A program made the position numbers and the translations under genes. DNA of 64,000 nt from Alkalibacillus silvisoli (GTDB lineage Bacteria > Bacillota > Bacilli > Bacillales > Alkalibacillaceae), in NCBI RefSeq assembly GCF_039521975.1, contig NZ_BAAACZ010000011.1, positions 1 to 64,000 on the forward strand. Direction: 5' to 3'. The notes under the pieces were generated by a model. That model was not told the origin of the DNA, made no database searches, and saw only the letters and a program-made list of their open reading frames with translations. Positions 62,145 through 64,000 of the stretch are shown piece by piece. The stretch's first letter is position 1; each line of letters opens with the position of its first letter.

Positions 62145-62902
62145 AACAAGAACCCTTAACAGTTGTCAGAAACCAATTAATCGCCCTAGATACTTATGAG
62201 ATGGTGTTAAAAGGTGAGGAAATTCCAAGCTTGGTACAAGTAGGTCAATTCATTCACATTGAAATTGGAGAAGGAGAAGAGTTTATGTTAAGGCGTCCAA
62301 TCTCAATTGCTGAAGTCAATGATGAAGAAAAGACCATGACGATTATTTACAAAGTAACGGGGAAAGGAACTCATTGGTTAAGTCAGTTAGAACAAGAGGG
62401 GCAACTGAATGTATTAGGACCATTAGGAAATGGCTTTAACATAGAACACCATAATCATGATCATATATTAATTGTTGGTGGAGGAGTAGGTGTTCCTCCT
62501 CTATACCACCTAGCTAAAAAACTATCACAGCACAATCATGTAACAGCTGTTTTAGGTTTTCAAACAAAAGAAGCTGTTTTCTATGAAACTCAATTTCAGC
62601 AATTCGCTAACACAAAGATTACAACAGATGATGGTTCATATGGCTATAAAGGACAGGTGACAAAGGTTATTGAAAAGCTTAATCAACCCTTTACAACTTA
62701 TTATGCCTGTGGCCCCAGTGGGATGTTAAAGGCCGTACAAAATCAAATGAGTCACTTGAATGGCTATTTATCGTTAGAAGAGCGAATGGGGTGCGGGATT
62801 GGTGCTTGCTTTGCATGCGTCTGTGAGCACACTAATGATAAAGGATACGTCAAAATTTGCCAAGATGGTCCTGTATTAAAAGCGAGTGAGGTGATTCTAT
62901 GA
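62141..62902 (+). CDS. pyrK: Dihydroorotate dehydrogenase B, electron transfer subunit
   Basis: PyrK passes electrons from PyrD to NAD+. The 253-residue protein has an FAD domain (FMLRRPISIAEV near 48), an NAD domain (ILIVGGGVGVPPLYHLAKKL) and the C-terminal 2Fe-2S site with four Cys in MGCGIGACFACVC and VKICQDGP. Four-base ATGA overlaps join it to pyrAB and pyrD, indicating tight coupling of the PyrK-PyrD complex. Confidence 0.95.
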   Translation: MKQEPLTVVRNQLIALDTYEMVLKGEEIPSLVQVGQFIHIEIGEGEEFMLRRPISIAEVNDEEKTMTIIYKVTGKGTHWLSQLEQEGQLNVLGPLGNGFNIEHHNHDHILIVGGGVGVPPLYHLAKKLSQHNHVTAVLGFQTKEAVFYETQFQQFANTKITTDDGSYGYKGQVTKVIEKLNQPFTTYYACGPSGMLKAVQNQMSHLNGYLSLEERMGCGIGACFACVCEHTNDKGYVKICQDGPVLKASEVIL

Positions 62903-63825
62903 ATCTAAACGTTTCTTTAGGAGAGGTGGAATTAAAGAATCCGGTTATGCCTGCTTCTGGTTGTTTTGGCTTTGGTAAAGAATTTAGTCCATTTTATAAT
63001 TTAAATGAATTAGGTGCAATCGCAATCAAAGCTGCAACAGGAAAAGCACGTTACGGTAATCCGACACCTCGCGTAGCTGAAGCTTCTTCAGGTATGCTCA
63101 ATGCTATTGGCTTACAAAACCCAGGTGTCGATGGGATTATAAAGGATGAATTACCATACCTACAAAACTATGACACACCGATTATTGCCAATGTCGCTGG
63201 TAGTACTTTAGAAGAATATGTTCAAGTTACATCTAAGTTAACTGATGAGCCGGCTATTAAAGCAATAGAACTGAATATATCATGTCCAAATGTAAAAGAA
63301 GGCGGAGTGCAATTTGGTACTGACCCACAATTAGCCTATGAGGTGACAAAAGCAGTGAAATCAGTCAGTACAAAGCCAGTTTTTGTCAAGTTATCACCGA
63401 ATGTAACAGATGTAGTAGCTATTGCAGATGCGGTATATAAAGCTGGTGCAGATGGACTTTCGATGATCAATACTTTAACAGGAATGCGAATTGACTTAAA
63501 TAAAAAAAAGCCGATTATTGCAAACGGAACTGGTGGCTTGTCAGGCCCTGCTATTAAACCTATTGCCATTAAAATGATTCATGAGGTAAGACAACAGATT
63601 GACCTACCAATAATTGGTATGGGCGGTATTACATCCACTGAAGACATTTTAGAGTTTTTATTAGCGGGTGCTGATGCGATTGCAGTTGGAACAGCTAACT
63701 TTAAAGATCCGTTTATTTGTAAAAGGTTAATAGATGAATTACCAGAAACGCTTAGACAATATGGCTTTGGTTCATTGCAGGAAGTGAGGGAACAGGGATG
63801 TCACAATCAATCTATCTTGCTTTAG
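62899..63825 (+). CDS. pyrD: Dihydroorotate dehydrogenase B, catalytic subunit
   Basis: This class 1B FMN enzyme oxidises dihydroorotate to orotate. The 308-residue protein has NPVMPASGCFGFGKEF near 14, NAIGLQNPGVDG, the catalytic Cys in LNISCPNVKEGG near 130, and the FMN phosphate motifs GGLSGPAIKP and IIGMGGITSTED. The presence of pyrK next to it confirms the 1B type. It overlaps pyrF by 28 bases. Confidence 0.96.
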   Translation: MNLNVSLGEVELKNPVMPASGCFGFGKEFSPFYNLNELGAIAIKAATGKARYGNPTPRVAEASSGMLNAIGLQNPGVDGIIKDELPYLQNYDTPIIANVAGSTLEEYVQVTSKLTDEPAIKAIELNISCPNVKEGGVQFGTDPQLAYEVTKAVKSVSTKPVFVKLSPNVTDVVAIADAVYKAGADGLSMINTLTGMRIDLNKKKPIIANGTGGLSGPAIKPIAIKMIHEVRQQIDLPIIGMGGITSTEDILEFLLAGADAIAVGTANFKDPFICKRLIDELPETLRQYGFGSLQEVREQGCHNQSILL

Positions 63826-64000
63826 ATGTTGAAGGGTTTAATGATGCTAAAGCGTTGTTAGAAGGTCATGAATTAAACGGAGTCCCTGTTAAAGTCGGAA
63901 TGCAATTGTTCTATCGTGAAGGAGAGCGGATTTTAAATTATTTAAAACAAAAAGGACATCCAATCTTCTTAGACTTAAAACTCCATGATATTCCGAATAC
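63798..64000 (+). CDS. pyrF: Orotidine 5'-phosphate decarboxylase (partial, cut by the window end)
   Basis: PyrF decarboxylates OMP to UMP, the last step of the pathway. The first 67 codons are visible: SQSIYLALDVEGFNDA, VPVKVGMQLFYREG and the active-site segment FLDLKLHDIPNT with the conserved Asp-Lys-Asp spacing. AACAGGG lies just before the ATG at 63798, inside pyrD. The rest, and presumably pyrE, lie beyond the window. Confidence 0.95.
   Translation, partial: MSQSIYLALDVEGFNDAKALLEGHELNGVPVKVGMQLFYREGERILNYLKQKGHPIFLDLKLHDIPN

Noticed and set aside
1..64000. tRNA or rRNA genes, prophage, toxin-antitoxin or defence islands
   Set aside because: I saw no tRNA or rRNA motifs and no integrase, restriction, toxin or phage genes. 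Gene order is chromosomal core throughout.

Overview
The window is a contiguous stretch of chromosome from a low-GC, endospore-forming Bacillaceae. Gene order follows the Bacillus subtilis ylb - dcw - spoIIG/sigG - ylm - divIVA - ileS - pyr region almost gene for gene. Sporulation genes (ylbJ, rsfA, spoVD, spoVE, spoIIGA, sigE, sigG), a bacillithiol gene (bshC) and meso-DAP-type MurE all point to Bacillaceae. Strongly acidic secreted segments (the linker of the peptide-binding lipoprotein, the tails of PBP2B and DivIB) suggest a halophilic or haloalkaliphilic relative such as the Halobacillus/Alkalibacillus/Piscibacillus group. That placement is inference.

Layout: 1-66 is the right end of a decayed insertion sequence. 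236-5994 is an oligopeptide ABC transporter operon (two ATPases, binding lipoprotein, two permeases). 6159-7539 holds the cytochrome oxidase assembly genes ctaG and a DUF420/ctaM-like gene, followed by a convergent AI-2E family exporter. 8896-24875 is the ylb region: ylbA, ylbD, ylbF, ylbG, a DUF7147-type gene, an unrecognised membrane-anchored protein, rsmD, coaD, ylbJ, ylbK, ylbL, tmcAL, ylbN, rpmF, a crotonase, rsfA, ylbP, panE, a DUF3397 gene and bshC. 25049-41287 is the division and cell wall (dcw) cluster: mraZ, rsmH, ftsL, pbpB, spoVD, murE, murF, mraY, murD, spoVE, divIB, ftsA, ftsZ. Here murF is present, while murG and murB, which sit between spoVE and divIB in B. subtilis, are absent. 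41824-44369 is the sporulation sigma cluster (spoIIGA-sigE, sigG). 44486-48449 runs ylmC, ylmD, ylmE, sepF, ylmG, ylmH, divIVA. A T-box precedes ileS, then lspA and rluD. 53415 to the end is the pyrimidine operon pyrR-P-B-C-AA-AB-K-D-F, with two PyrR-controlled attenuators and pyrF cut by the window edge.

The genes form a coherent growth and division block: precursor synthesis (murE, murF, mraY, murD), septal transpeptidases and flippase-type proteins, the Z-ring and its anchors (ftsA, sepF, divIVA), and the developmental switch to sporulation. I did not find a novel multi-gene system. The most interesting unexplained signals are regulatory: two phased, oppositely oriented sets of TGG boxes around the mraZ promoter region; a terminator-like hairpin that buries the spoVE ribosome binding site and start codon and competes with an upstream hairpin; a long-spacer spoIIGA promoter lying inside a terminator; a run of four hairpins upstream of rsmD; and a family of decayed ISL3-type elements at four operon boundaries.
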